Part shown: piece after piece, positions 44,918-53,815 of the stretch | How the letters are laid out: each line of letters opens with the position of its first letter | Position numbering within the stretch: the first letter of the stretch is position 1 | NCBI GenBank assembly: GCA_001768325.1 | Contig: MENQ01000022.1 | Span: 1 to 54,038, forward strand | Source of the DNA: Bacteroidetes bacterium GWC2_46_850 | GTDB taxonomy: Bacteria; Bacteroidota; Bacteroidia; Bacteroidales; Dysgonomonadaceae | DNA: 54,038 nt | Direction of reading: 5' to 3' | The notes under the pieces: generated by a model | Database searches by the model: none | What the model was told of the DNA's origin: nothing | The model's input: the letters and a program-made list of their open reading frames with translations, nothing else | Made by a program: the position numbers and the translations under genes

Positions 44918-45172
44918 AGAGTTCAAGATGCCCTGTGAGGCAAAACTAGATGAGAATAACCGGTGGGTTGTTCTTTCATAAATAGTTTCCTAGGAAGAAT
45001 TTGCCGGCATTATTACAAGAACTTCAAAAGCAACCATGGTGTATGTACCCACGAAGGATGCCATACTTGTGCTTGGAGTGATCATCATAAAACACATGAA
45101 GACTGTTGAAAGGGGAGTAATCGAGATGATACAGGAGAACCCCTGCATGCAGTATTTTCTTGGGCTCTGCGA
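44918..45172 (+). mobile_element. Decayed 5' fragment of the IS1182/IS5-like transposase
   Basis: This segment aligns with 34682-34931 of the intact element: MPCEAKLDENNRWVVLS, then YKNFKSNHG, then GVIIIKH and ENPCMQYFLGL in shifted frames. It contains stops and small indels and no inverted ends. It is an old, non-functional insertion remnant between the FRG gene and the RhuM-Doc pair. Confidence 0.8.
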
Positions 45173-45278
45173 TAATGAAGATAATTCAATATATACCACG
45201 AATAGTGATCTCTCAAAATAGATTTTCAAGTATTTAGTTTAGAAAGAAAAAGAATTAAAAATAAGAAAATCGATTAAT

Positions 45279-46283
45279 ATGGATAAACTGACTGATTCAA
45301 ATATTGAAAGGCAAAATATTCTCAATAACAGGTACGCGTTAGAGCGTATTCAGGAATATATTGGATTGCCCGGTATGCTTTTTGAAGGCGAGTTTCGATT
45401 TACAAAGCAAATGGTGGCAGACTTTTTTGAAGTTGATACTTCGACTATCGATCGTTATCTTGAAAAATATTCTGAAGAGCTAAGACATAACGGATATATT
45501 TTAAGTAGAGGAAAGCATCTGAAAGAGTTCAAGTTGCAATTTGCTCACCTTATTGATAAGGCGAGCAAAACTACTCAATTGGGCTTATTCAATTTCCGCT
45601 CCTTCTTAAACTTGGCAATGTTACTTGTTGAGAGCCAAAAAGCAAGACATCTACGAAGTAAAATTCTTGATATCGTTATTGATACCATTAATCAAAGAAC
45701 TGGTGGAAATACAAAATTCATTAATCGACGTGATACAGATTACCTCACATCGGCTATACAAGAACATAAATACAGAAAAATGTTCACTTCTGCATTAAGT
45801 AACTACTTGGAAATGGGTAACTACAAATATGCCGTTTACACTGATAAAATTTACGAATGTGTTTTCAAAGAGAAGGCAAAGGAATACAAGGAAATATTAA
45901 AACTCGACGAAAAAGACAATATCAGAGAAACGATGTATACAGAGGTACTCGATTTGATCGCTTCTTTTGAAGCGGGATTGGCTTATGAAATTGAGAAAGC
46001 AAGTAAAGAAGCTGATCGTAAATTATTGCCCCACGAAGTGGATTCAATTTTTAAAGTATTTGCTACTCATCCTGCTCAGCTTCCCCATATTGAAAAAGCT
46101 AGAATTAAAATGGCCTCTCGAGATCTTCATTTTAGGGATGCTTTTCATTATCGTTTGGAACAATATATTCAGTCTGTGAGTCCTGACGACTTCGAACGCT
46201 TTATCGGAGAAAGAAGTATGGATTTTGAAATGCAATTATCAAAAGCATCTGATATTTTCAAACGACTGAAAGAGAGTGATTAG
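45279..46283 (+). CDS. RhuM-family protein, presumed antitoxin/regulator of the Doc pair
   Basis: The 334-residue protein fits the RhuM family: a helix-turn-helix-like FTKQMVADFFEVDTSTIDRYL (about residues 43-63), then a helical body. RhuM genes are commonly paired with Fic/Doc toxins. It overlaps the toxin gene by 8 bases, as expected for a coupled module; an antitoxin role is inferred. Confidence 0.7.
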   Translation: MDKLTDSNIERQNILNNRYALERIQEYIGLPGMLFEGEFRFTKQMVADFFEVDTSTIDRYLEKYSEELRHNGYILSRGKHLKEFKLQFAHLIDKASKTTQLGLFNFRSFLNLAMLLVESQKARHLRSKILDIVIDTINQRTGGNTKFINRRDTDYLTSAIQEHKYRKMFTSALSNYLEMGNYKYAVYTDKIYECVFKEKAKEYKEILKLDEKDNIRETMYTEVLDLIASFEAGLAYEIEKASKEADRKLLPHEVDSIFKVFATHPAQLPHIEKARIKMASRDLHFRDAFHYRLEQYIQSVSPDDFERFIGERSMDFEMQLSKASDIFKRLKESD

Positions 46284-46725
46284 ACCAATCAAATATATTG
46301 AATCAATAGAAGAAATTGTTGAAATACATTTGAAAACAATTGAGATTAGTGGGGGTGGAACCGATGGTATTATCAATCTTCAACCATTGCAGACATGTAT
46401 GCACCATATTCAAAATGATGAATATTACCCTACTTTTGTCGATAAGTTGACACACTTGGTCTTTGTTGCCAATAAAAGCCACTCTTTCTTAGATGGAAAC
46501 AAACGCATAGCAATAGCATTGGGAATGAAATTTTTACTCAATAATGGGTATTTGTTTGTCGTACAAAAGTTTGCGGAAAAAATGGAGGCTGTTTCCTATC
46601 AACTTGCAGCAGGTAGAATTACCAAAGATTTACTACGTGAAATTATTTGTTCAATTATTTATGAGGATGACTATTCTGAAGAGCTGAAACTAAAAATATT
46701 GAAAGCTTTTGATGCAGATTTATGA
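46276..46725 (+). CDS. Doc/Fic-type toxin
   Basis: The 149-residue protein carries the Fic core HSFLDGNKR (His69 to Arg77), the H-x-F-x-D-x-N-K-R form seen in Doc proteins. Doc toxins phosphorylate EF-Tu; other Fic proteins AMPylate targets, so the modification cannot be fixed from sequence. It starts at GTG 46276 within the end of the RhuM gene. Confidence 0.8.
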   Translation: MIRPIKYIESIEEIVEIHLKTIEISGGGTDGIINLQPLQTCMHHIQNDEYYPTFVDKLTHLVFVANKSHSFLDGNKRIAIALGMKFLLNNGYLFVVQKFAEKMEAVSYQLAAGRITKDLLREIICSIIYEDDYSEELKLKILKAFDADL

Positions 46726-46755
46726 ATCCACTTTTATTCCGGAACTACAAGATAT

Positions 46756-47361
46756 ATGTACAAACATTTTTTTAAACGTTTAATTGATTTCTTCCTGTCA
46801 TTTCTCGGCTTTATCATCATTAGTCCTGTTTTCCTTTTGTTATGGATCTGGTTATCCATTGCCAACAAGGGTGCCGGTGCATTTTTTTTTCAGGAACGGC
46901 CGGGGAAGAATGAGCAGATATTCAAGGTCATCAAATTCAAAACGATGACTGATGAACGCGATGCTTCTGGTAATCTGCTTCCAGATGCTGAGCGGTTGAC
47001 TAGTGTTGGTAAGTTTGTTCGCTCTACTTCTCTGGATGAGATACCGCAGCTGCTGAACGTGATTAAGGGGGATATGTCGCTTATTGGCCCGAGGCCTTTG
47101 TTGGTGCAGTATCTTCCATTGTATAACGATATGCAGAGGCGTCGTCACGAGGTACGACCGGGCATCACCGGATGGGCGCAGGTGAACGGGCGGAATGCCA
47201 TCGGCTGGCAACAGAAATTTGAATACGATGTATGGTACGTGGACAATGTTTCATTATCTTTGGATATAAAAATCCTGCTGAAGACCATCCAGAAAGTATT
47301 TAAACGGGAGGGTATCAGCTCGGACACAAGTGCGACAATGGAAGCGTTTAAAGGTAACTGA
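46756..47361 (+). CDS. pglC: Initiating phosphoglycosyl transferase (PglC-like)
   Basis: The 201-residue protein has a hydrophobic re-entrant/anchor helix at about 9-33, then FQERPGKNEQIFKVIKFKTM and STSLDEIPQLLNVIKGD, SLIGPRPL. This is the short monotopic PglC form. It links the first sugar phosphate, probably a diacetamido sugar made by the next genes, to undecaprenyl phosphate. Confidence 0.88.
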   Translation: MYKHFFKRLIDFFLSFLGFIIISPVFLLLWIWLSIANKGAGAFFFQERPGKNEQIFKVIKFKTMTDERDASGNLLPDAERLTSVGKFVRSTSLDEIPQLLNVIKGDMSLIGPRPLLVQYLPLYNDMQRRRHEVRPGITGWAQVNGRNAIGWQQKFEYDVWYVDNVSLSLDIKILLKTIQKVFKREGISSDTSATMEAFKGN

Positions 47362-47363
47362 TT

Positions 47364-47972
47364 ATGTATTTATTCGGTGCAAGCGGTCACGCAAAGGTGA
47401 TCATAGATTCATTGAAAGCTTCGGGGAAACTGATCTCGGGGCTTTTTGACGATAATCCGGATGTGAAAAAGCTACTGGAGTACAGTGTGTATGGCTCTTT
47501 CGATCAAAACAGATTGGGTGATGAGGAGTTAATCATCTCCGTTGGATTGAATCATATCCGCAAGAAAATAGTAGAGAAATTGCCCGAGCACATTCGTTAC
47601 GGGAAAGCCGTACATCCGTCGGCAGTTATCTCAGAGTATGCTTTCCTTGGAGAGGGAACCGTCGTGATGCAGGGGGCTATAATTCAGTCGAGCGTTTCCA
47701 TAGGCAGGCATTGTATCATCAATACCGCTGCATCGGTAGATCACGATTGTATCATCGACGACTTTGTCCATATCTCTCCCAATGCGACGTTATGTGGAGC
47801 AGTATCGGTAGGAGAAGGTAGTCAGGTGGGTGCGGGAGCCGTGGTGATTCCGGGAATAAAGATAGGTAAATGGAGTCTTGTGGCTGCGGGAGCCGTGGTG
47901 ATGAGAGATGTGCCTGACAACGTACTTGTTCTGGGCAATCCTGCAAGAGTAGTAAAACGAATCAATATATGA
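47364..47972 (+). CDS. pglD: PglD-like sugar N-acetyltransferase
   Basis: The 202-residue protein has MYLFGASGHAKVIIDSL at the start and a hexapeptide-repeat helix (about 85-190) with VDHD, the expected catalytic-His region. It would acetylate the 4-amino sugar made by the next gene's product. It overlaps the aminotransferase gene by 4 bases. Confidence 0.8.
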   Translation: MYLFGASGHAKVIIDSLKASGKLISGLFDDNPDVKKLLEYSVYGSFDQNRLGDEELIISVGLNHIRKKIVEKLPEHIRYGKAVHPSAVISEYAFLGEGTVVMQGAIIQSSVSIGRHCIINTAASVDHDCIIDDFVHISPNATLCGAVSVGEGSQVGAGAVVIPGIKIGKWSLVAAGAVVMRDVPDNVLVLGNPARVVKRINI

Positions 47973-49114
47973 ACAACAAAAGAATTTGGCTCTCTCTCGC
48001 CCATATGGGGGGGCAGGAGCAACGGTTTATACAGGAGGCATTCGACACGAACTGGGTGGTGCCCCTGGGACCCAATGTGGATGGTTTTGAGAAGGATCTG
48101 GAAAGTTATCTGGGCGAAAACAAACATATCGTGGCGTTGAGTGCGGGCACGGCAGCAATTCACCTGGCACTGATTCAGCTTGGGGTGGGTCCGGGTGATG
48201 AGGTGATCTGCCAGAGCTTCACCTTTAGCGCGAGCGCGAACCCGATCAAATACCTGGGTGCAGAACCGGTGTTCGTAGATAGTGAGCCGGAAACATGGAA
48301 CATGGATCCGGAGCTGTTGCGAGAGGCGATTGAGATTCGTATAGCTAAAACAGGAAAGAAACCGAAGGCGATTATCCCTGTGCATCTTTACGGCATGCCT
48401 GCGAAGATGGATGAGATCATGTCGATTGCACGTGCGTTTGAGATTCCGGTGTTGGAGGATGCGGCCGAAGCGCTGGGGGCGGAATACAAGGGACAGAAAT
48501 GCGGCACCTTCGGGGCGTTTGCCTGCCTCTCCTTCAACGGCAACAAGATGATCACCACCTCGGGTGGGGGGGCACTGGTTTGCTCCACCAAGGAGGAGGC
48601 TGATTTCACAAAGCACCTTGCCACGCAGGCACGAGACAATGCGCCTCACTACCAGCACTCGAAAGTGGGGTACAACTACCGTCTGAGCAACATCTGCGCG
48701 GGCATCGGCCGGGGGCAGATGTTGGTGTTGCAGGAGCACGTGGAGGCCCGCAGGAACATCAACCTGAAATACCGACAGCTGTTGGAGGGCATTCCCGGCA
48801 TTGCGTTCCAAAGAAATCCTTCACCGGACTTCGATTCCAATATGTGGCTTACCTGTATCGTGGTGGATCCGGCTGAAGCAGGTTTCACCCGTGAGGAGCT
48901 GCGCCTGGGCATGGAGCAGGAGAACATTGAAACGCGTCCTCTCTGGAAGCCGATGCACCTGCAGCCCGTTTTCGCCAATGCACCATTCTACGGAGATGAA
49001 TCAAGAGTAAGCGAAAATCTTTTTGATCGTGGACTCTGCCTTCCTTCCCATCCCAATCTCACCGATGAGGATCTGCAACGTGTGGTGGATGTGATAAAAG
49101 GGTTGGTGAAATAA
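47969..49114 (+). CDS. pglE: PglE-like sugar aminotransferase
   Basis: The 381-residue DegT/DnrJ/EryC1 enzyme has VLEDAAEALGA and the PLP lysine in SFNGNKMITTSGGG (Lys193). It would make UDP-4-amino sugar for PglD. The 4,6-dehydratase that should come before it (PglF) is not adjacent; CapE or another dehydratase might supply it, or PglF lies outside the window. Confidence 0.83.
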   Translation: MNNKRIWLSLAHMGGQEQRFIQEAFDTNWVVPLGPNVDGFEKDLESYLGENKHIVALSAGTAAIHLALIQLGVGPGDEVICQSFTFSASANPIKYLGAEPVFVDSEPETWNMDPELLREAIEIRIAKTGKKPKAIIPVHLYGMPAKMDEIMSIARAFEIPVLEDAAEALGAEYKGQKCGTFGAFACLSFNGNKMITTSGGGALVCSTKEEADFTKHLATQARDNAPHYQHSKVGYNYRLSNICAGIGRGQMLVLQEHVEARRNINLKYRQLLEGIPGIAFQRNPSPDFDSNMWLTCIVVDPAEAGFTREELRLGMEQENIETRPLWKPMHLQPVFANAPFYGDESRVSENLFDRGLCLPSHPNLTDEDLQRVVDVIKGLVK

Positions 49115-49127
49115 ACACGAACTTATC

Positions 49128-49150
49128 GGCGGCAGTTACTTCTTGCCGCC
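49128..49150. terminator. Terminator hairpin shared by the convergent pglE and wzc ends
   Basis: GGCGGCA (49128-49134) and TGCCGCC (49144-49150), followed on the plus strand by a T-rich tract. The hairpin lies inside the last codons of the opposite wzc gene, so one sequence serves as coding end and as terminator. Confidence 0.7.
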
Positions 49151-51505
49151 TTTCTTCTTTTTGCCTTTTTTCTGATTATGGCCGTAACCGTAGCCATAGC
49201 CGTAACCATAGCCATAACCGTAACCCCGGTGGTACTCCGTGACGCCATTGATCACCAGCAGCATGTTGTTGAGCTTGCCTGTCTGCATCAGCTCGTTGGC
49301 GAAGCGCAGGTTGCCCTTGCTGGAGTAGTCGGCGCGACAGATGTAGACGCTGGCATCGGCGATGCGGTTGATGATGAGCGTGTCGCTCACCTGGCTGGTG
49401 GGCGCCGAGTCGATAAAGATGAAATCATATTCTTCCTGCAGGCGCGCGATGGCCTTGTCGAGGGTGTTGCGTGTAAGCAACTCGGCCGGGTTGGGTGGTA
49501 CGGGGCCGGCGGGAATCACGTCGAGGTTGGGGTGTAACCCCGAGGGTACGATCAGGTTGTCGATATCCTTTTCGAAACCGGAGAGATAGGCCGTAAGGCC
49601 TGTTTTTGTTTCCAGGTCCATATATTCCCGCAGACGGGGAATGCGCAGGTCCATGCCGATCAGCAGCACTCTCTTGTCAAGCAGGGCGGTACTCACAGCC
49701 GTGTTGAGGGCCACGAAGGTCTTTCCCTCTCCCGAGACGGTGGAGGTGAAGATCACCACCTTCTTGTCGGCTCCCAGCGTGAGCATGAGGTTGGTGCGCG
49801 CCATGCGGAACGCTTCGTCGATCTCGCGGGTTTCATTTTCCTTCACGGCCACGTTCTCATCTTCGGTATGACGGGGAATCTCACACAATACGGGGATCTT
49901 GGAGATGCGGTCCACATCGGCACGGGTGCGGATGCGGAACTGCAGGATATCCATCAGGTAGATGATGGCGGCAGGGATGAGGATACCCAGCATGAGCGCT
50001 GCCAGCAGCACGATCATGGTGCGGGGGGCAACCTTGCTCCCGAGCATCGCCTCGTCGAGTACCTTGGCGCTGTTGGCCGTGGCGGCCAGCGAGAGGGCGT
50101 TCTCCTCGCGCTTCTGGAGCAACATGAGAAAAAGGTTGGCCTTGATCTGCTGCTCGCGGGAGAGCTCCATGAATTCTCTTTCCTGCGTGGGGATGTTGCT
50201 TACACGCCCACCATAGAGCCCTGCCTGGTTGCGGGCGTCGCGGCGCTGGATATTCAGCCCCCGCTGCACGCTGTTGATGGAGGTGTTGATATTCTGTCGC
50301 AGGCCGGAGATCTGTTCGTTGAGCCGGACCATGGCGGGGTTGTCGTCGGTCATGCTCTGCGAGAGCCGTTCCCGTTCCAGCAAGAGCCGGTTGTATTCAC
50401 TGGTGGTGGCGGCCAGGGTGGGGTCGTCGATGCCCACGTTGGCAGGAATGGTCTTGTCCACGTTGGTGGGGTTGTTCACATACTCGTTGAGGGAGTTTAC
50501 CACGTTGAGTTGCGTCTCCACCTGCACCAGCTGCTGTTCATACTGGCTTCCCATCTGCATGTCGCGCTGCAGGTTGGTCTGTATGTCGGAGAGCCCCTGG
50601 CTGCGCTTGTACTCTTCCACATCGAGTTCCGCCTCGGTGAGCTCCCTGTTGATGATGAGGATGCGTTCGTTGATGAAGGCTTGCGTGTTGCTTGCCTCCA
50701 TCTTGTTATCCTGGATGGTCTCGTTGTTATAGACCTCCACCAGCATATTCAGGAAGTCTCTTCCTTTCTGCGGATAGGGTGTCTGGATAGAGAGATCGAG
50801 CACCGATGCCTGCTTGGAGGCCGGCTGGATTGTCAGCGCGGCCCGGTATCCCCGGATGGCCGATTCGGGATGCTGGATCTGCACGTAAAAGGGCCGGCTG
50901 GGTGGCGCCACACCCTTGCGGTCGGTAAAGCTGACATTCCCGAAGGGGGTGTGCAGCAGCGCCGGCAGCTGACTGAAGACCGTGTCGACGGTGATTCCAC
51001 CGACAATGCCGGTCACACCGACTCTTTTTTCATTATTCACATCGAGATGAAGGATGATATCCTGCCGGAGCCTGTCGAGATCGCTCTGCTCCATATCCAC
51101 GATAACGGGGCTTTCGGTGTAGAGGTCGGTATCCTTTACCCTTCCCTCCACGATATAGGAGGTATGCAGGTTGAGGCGGTTGATCACATCGCTGATCAGG
51201 GAACGGGACCGCATGATATACATCTCGTTCTCCACGTTGGTCACCATGCCGAACATGCTGAACTCGAGCGGGTCGGGCGAGGTGGGGCTGGCGGTGGACT
51301 TGGAATCCTTGAGGATCACACTGGAGTTTACCTCATAAATGGGGGTCGTATACCGCAGATAGACAAAGGCGAGTGCGAGTGCCATCAGGATTCCGAACAG
51401 GAACCACTTCCAGTAGCGGGCATAGCGCATGACGATCTCCATGATGGAGATTGTTTCTTCTTTGTTCTCTTCAAGTCCCTGTCCCGCCGGTTGTATTTCT
51501 GACAT
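49136..51505 (-). CDS. wzc: Wzc-like tyrosine kinase / polysaccharide co-polymerase
   Basis: The protein is 789 residues. A first membrane helix at about 34-52 and a second at about 500-520 bracket a long periplasmic part with Wzz-like and coiled-coil regions. The cytoplasmic BY-kinase has Walker A TSTVSGEGKT, a Walker A' LLIGMDLRIP, and a Walker B FIFIDSAP. The tail is (Gly-Tyr)7 followed by Lys-rich residues; the tyrosines are likely autophosphorylation sites. It controls chain length and export together with Wza. Transcribed opposite to the sugar genes. Confidence 0.92.
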   Translation of the reverse strand: MSEIQPAGQGLEENKEETISIMEIVMRYARYWKWFLFGILMALALAFVYLRYTTPIYEVNSSVILKDSKSTASPTSPDPLEFSMFGMVTNVENEMYIMRSRSLISDVINRLNLHTSYIVEGRVKDTDLYTESPVIVDMEQSDLDRLRQDIILHLDVNNEKRVGVTGIVGGITVDTVFSQLPALLHTPFGNVSFTDRKGVAPPSRPFYVQIQHPESAIRGYRAALTIQPASKQASVLDLSIQTPYPQKGRDFLNMLVEVYNNETIQDNKMEASNTQAFINERILIINRELTEAELDVEEYKRSQGLSDIQTNLQRDMQMGSQYEQQLVQVETQLNVVNSLNEYVNNPTNVDKTIPANVGIDDPTLAATTSEYNRLLLERERLSQSMTDDNPAMVRLNEQISGLRQNINTSINSVQRGLNIQRRDARNQAGLYGGRVSNIPTQEREFMELSREQQIKANLFLMLLQKREENALSLAATANSAKVLDEAMLGSKVAPRTMIVLLAALMLGILIPAAIIYLMDILQFRIRTRADVDRISKIPVLCEIPRHTEDENVAVKENETREIDEAFRMARTNLMLTLGADKKVVIFTSTVSGEGKTFVALNTAVSTALLDKRVLLIGMDLRIPRLREYMDLETKTGLTAYLSGFEKDIDNLIVPSGLHPNLDVIPAGPVPPNPAELLTRNTLDKAIARLQEEYDFIFIDSAPTSQVSDTLIINRIADASVYICRADYSSKGNLRFANELMQTGKLNNMLLVINGVTEYHRGYGYGYGYGYGYGYGHNQKKGKKKKGGKK

Positions 51506-51559
51506 AACGTGTTGGTTTGAGTAAATCTTGAATTGTTTGTGTCGTATGATGGGGTTGTC

Positions 51560-52354
51560 TTATTTCAGTACATTGATCAGCAGGGTAGCCACCGAGATCA
51601 CGATGGAGGTGGCCGAAAGCCAGATGCCCGTGGCGCTGCCGATATCGGAGTTCTTCGCCTTGGTCTTGTTGGGCTCCACGTAGACCACATCGTTCTGCTG
51701 CAGATAAAAATAGGGGGAGAAAAGCAGCTCCCTGTCGTTCAGGTTCATCACGATCACCTGCTTGTTGCCATCGGCATCCTCCCGGATGATCTTCACGTTG
51801 TCCCTCTTACCCCAGATTGTCATGTCGCCAGCCATGGCCAGCGCCTCCAGGATATTCACCTTCTCGTTGACGATGGTAAAGGTGTTGGGACGGGCCACCT
51901 CACCGATCACCGATATCTTGTAATTTACAAAGCTTACGGTCACCACCGGCTGCTCTTTCAGGTATTTTCCCAGCAGGTCGGTCACCTTCTGCTCTGCCTC
52001 GCGCTTGGTGAGTCCCTTCAGCGTGATCATGCCCAGCACGGGGAAGTTGATCTGGCCGTTGTTGTCGACAAGGTAGGGCTGCAAAGTGGGTTGTGCGGTT
52101 GTGGTGAGTCCGGTCGTCATGGCCGGCACGGTGAGGTTGAACGGCTTGACTGCCTCGGGGTCGGTCGCGCTCACCGTGATGGTCAGCAGGTCCTTGGGCA
52201 GGATGCGTGCCTCATAAAGTGGTGTGGTTTGTGCATATTCGGCCATATCGGCATTGTCGGCGCCCTGTAGGTAAGCCACATTCTTCGCGGAGTTACAGGC
52301 GGCTACCAACGCAATGATGGCCATGATCAGAAATAATCGGATTCCTTTTTGCAT
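51560..52354 (-). CDS. wza: Polysaccharide export lipoprotein (Wza-like)
   Basis: From ATG 52354 the protein is 264 residues. The lipobox ALVAAC puts the lipid anchor at Cys20. A Poly_export domain follows (ILPKDLLTITV), then SLBB-like repeats (VIGEVARPNTF). The C-terminus has one hydrophobic helix (SATSIVISVATLLI) that could cross the outer membrane, as in Wza. It lies 54 bases before wzc and likely shares its promoter. Confidence 0.88.
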   Translation of the reverse strand: MQKGIRLFLIMAIIALVAACNSAKNVAYLQGADNADMAEYAQTTPLYEARILPKDLLTITVSATDPEAVKPFNLTVPAMTTGLTTTAQPTLQPYLVDNNGQINFPVLGMITLKGLTKREAEQKVTDLLGKYLKEQPVVTVSFVNYKISVIGEVARPNTFTIVNEKVNILEALAMAGDMTIWGKRDNVKIIREDADGNKQVIVMNLNDRELLFSPYFYLQQNDVVYVEPNKTKAKNSDIGSATGIWLSATSIVISVATLLINVLK

Positions 52355-52464
52355 AAAGTGTATATTATTACATGATTTTTTAATAGTACCGGCACTAATT
52401 CCGCGCAGATTCCCGTCCACCAACCTCAATTTCCTTCAGCAGGCGCACACTGCTCTGTCGGATG

Positions 52465-52472
52465 CAAAAGTA
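52465..52472 (-). promoter_or_regulatory. -7 box of the wza-wzc promoter
   Basis: The minus-strand TACTTTTG (52465-52472) fits TAnnTTTG. It would give a leader of about 100 bases to the wza ATG at 52354. No clear -33 TTTG is seen at the usual distance. Confidence 0.45.
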
Positions 52473-52520
52473 GTACTTTTTTTGGGATAAGGCAGGGAAG
52501 TTTGGAGAAATGTGGGGAAA

Positions 52521-52707
52521 AAGCGGTCAGCGGTCAGCGGTCAGCTTTCAGCGGTCAGCGTTCAGCGATCAGCTTTTTTAGCGGTCAGCGGTCAGCTTTT
52601 TTAGCTTTCAGCGTTCAGCGTTCAGCGATCAGCTTTGGCGGAGCAATGTTGTTGCATGCAGCGGTAAGCTTTTTTAGCTGTCAGCGGTCAGCTATCAGCT
52701 ATCAGCT
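52521..52707. repeat. Array of 7-bp TCAGCNN repeats
   Basis: About 20 copies of TCAGC plus two variable bases (mostly GG, GT, GA, TT) are arranged in short runs separated by TTTTTTAGC or other spacers. No gene overlaps. It could act as a recombination or protein-binding tract, or be a low-complexity expansion. Its 7-bp period does not match codon phase. Confidence 0.75.
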
Positions 52708-52814
52708 GGGTTTCTCCTGATGGTCTGGTACAGCGCTCTGTAACCAGGGGTTGGTTCCGGATCGCAACTTAAACAACTTTGGTACAGGAATAGTTTAGAA
52801 AGCGGTCAGGATTT

Positions 52815-52857
52815 TTAGGATTCAGGATTCAGGATTCAGGATTCAGCTATCAGCTTT
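52815..52857. repeat. Second 7-bp repeat tract (GGATTCA)
   Basis: Four to five tandem GGATTCA units, followed by TCAGCTATCAGC, repeat the 7-bp period and TCAG core of the larger array. The remaining sequence between 52355 and 53065 holds no gene; the wza promoter lies at its left end. Confidence 0.7.
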
Positions 52858-53015
52858 GAAGGTGAGATGTTGTAAGAGTCAGCGGTTAGCAAGGATAGAG
52901 TTGTAAACTTTCACTGTGCTCTTCAAGATATTCTGGATAGCATGCACCTTGTATGGAAGGTGACCCAGTTAGAGAAAAAATAGTTGATTTTTACAGGGAA
53001 CCATTTGATTTTTAC

Positions 53016-53023
53016 TATCTTTG
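53016..53023 (+). promoter_or_regulatory. -7 box upstream of the AlbA_2-type gene
   Basis: TATCTTTG at 53016-53023 fits TAnnTTTG and lies 43 bases before the ATG at 53066. No clearly spaced -33 box was found. Confidence 0.4.
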
Positions 53024-53065
53024 CGAAAATGGTTCTATTTGATAACCAATAAATGAATCGCGATT

Positions 53066-53815
53066 ATGACAACCTTGGAGCCACAAGACTTTATAAAAGA
53101 CGGTGAAAGTGAGTCTTTCGAATTTAAAAGTAGTTTTAATACCGAGACAATAGAAACACTTGTTGCGTTCGCCAATACAAAAGGAGGGACCGTTTTTGTG
53201 GGGATCAACAATAAAGGTGTGATCTCAGGTGTATCTCTTAACACCGAGAGTGTTCAACAATGGGTTAATGAAATAAAATCTAAAACAAGCCCATCATTAA
53301 TTCCTGATTTTGATATTAAAGAAGTTGAAAATAAATCTATTGTATTATTATCTATTCCCGAATATCCGGTAAAACCTGTATCTGTAAGAGGCAAATATTA
53401 TAAACGAGTTGGTAATTCTAATCATTTGATGTCTACAGCCGAGGTAACTGATTTGTATATGCGTACTATGCAGTATTCGTGGGACGCTTATCCTTATCCC
53501 GGTAAGACGATTGAGGATTTAGATATGGATAAAATTGAACGTTTCGCTAACAGGATCAATGAAAAGGGACGTTTGCGTATTTCTGGTACTCCGGTTGAAA
53601 TAATTAGTAAAATGAATCTGGTTAAGGATGGAAATCCTACAAATGGTGCAATGCTTTTGTTTGCTAAAACTCCTTTGATGTATGATATTCATGCGGGAAG
53701 ATTAAAAACATCTGATGTAATTTTAGACGATAGGATTATTCGCAATACTTTGTATGAAGCTGTTGAGGAAACCATGAAATATAGTAAGCATTCGGTAAAC
53801 CCCGTCCTATTTTAA
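53066..53815 (+). pseudogene. AlbA_2/Schlafen-type ATP-binding regulator, truncated by an IS66-like element
   Basis: The 249 codons carry the AlbA_2 (COG2865) pattern: SFEFKSSFNTETIETLVAFANTKGGTVFVGI and later a KYYKRVGNSNHLMS region. Family members are usually about 450-550 residues. The last codons come from the IS66 left end, which begins GTAAACCCCG near 53795. The C-terminal half is absent here, and function is likely lost. Confidence 0.75.

Noticed and set aside
47822-48811. 329-codon frame antisense to pglE
   Set aside because: Opposite the PglE-like enzyme with no start context or domain; a shadow of a GC-rich gene.
49868-51502. 544-codon open frame antisense to wzc
   Set aside because: It lies exactly over the wzc gene, has no recognisable domain, and its composition follows the codon bias of the opposite strand. 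It is a shadow frame.
52521-52707. CRISPR array
   Set aside because: The repeats are 7 bp with variable bases and no unique spacers of 25-40 bp, and no cas gene is present.
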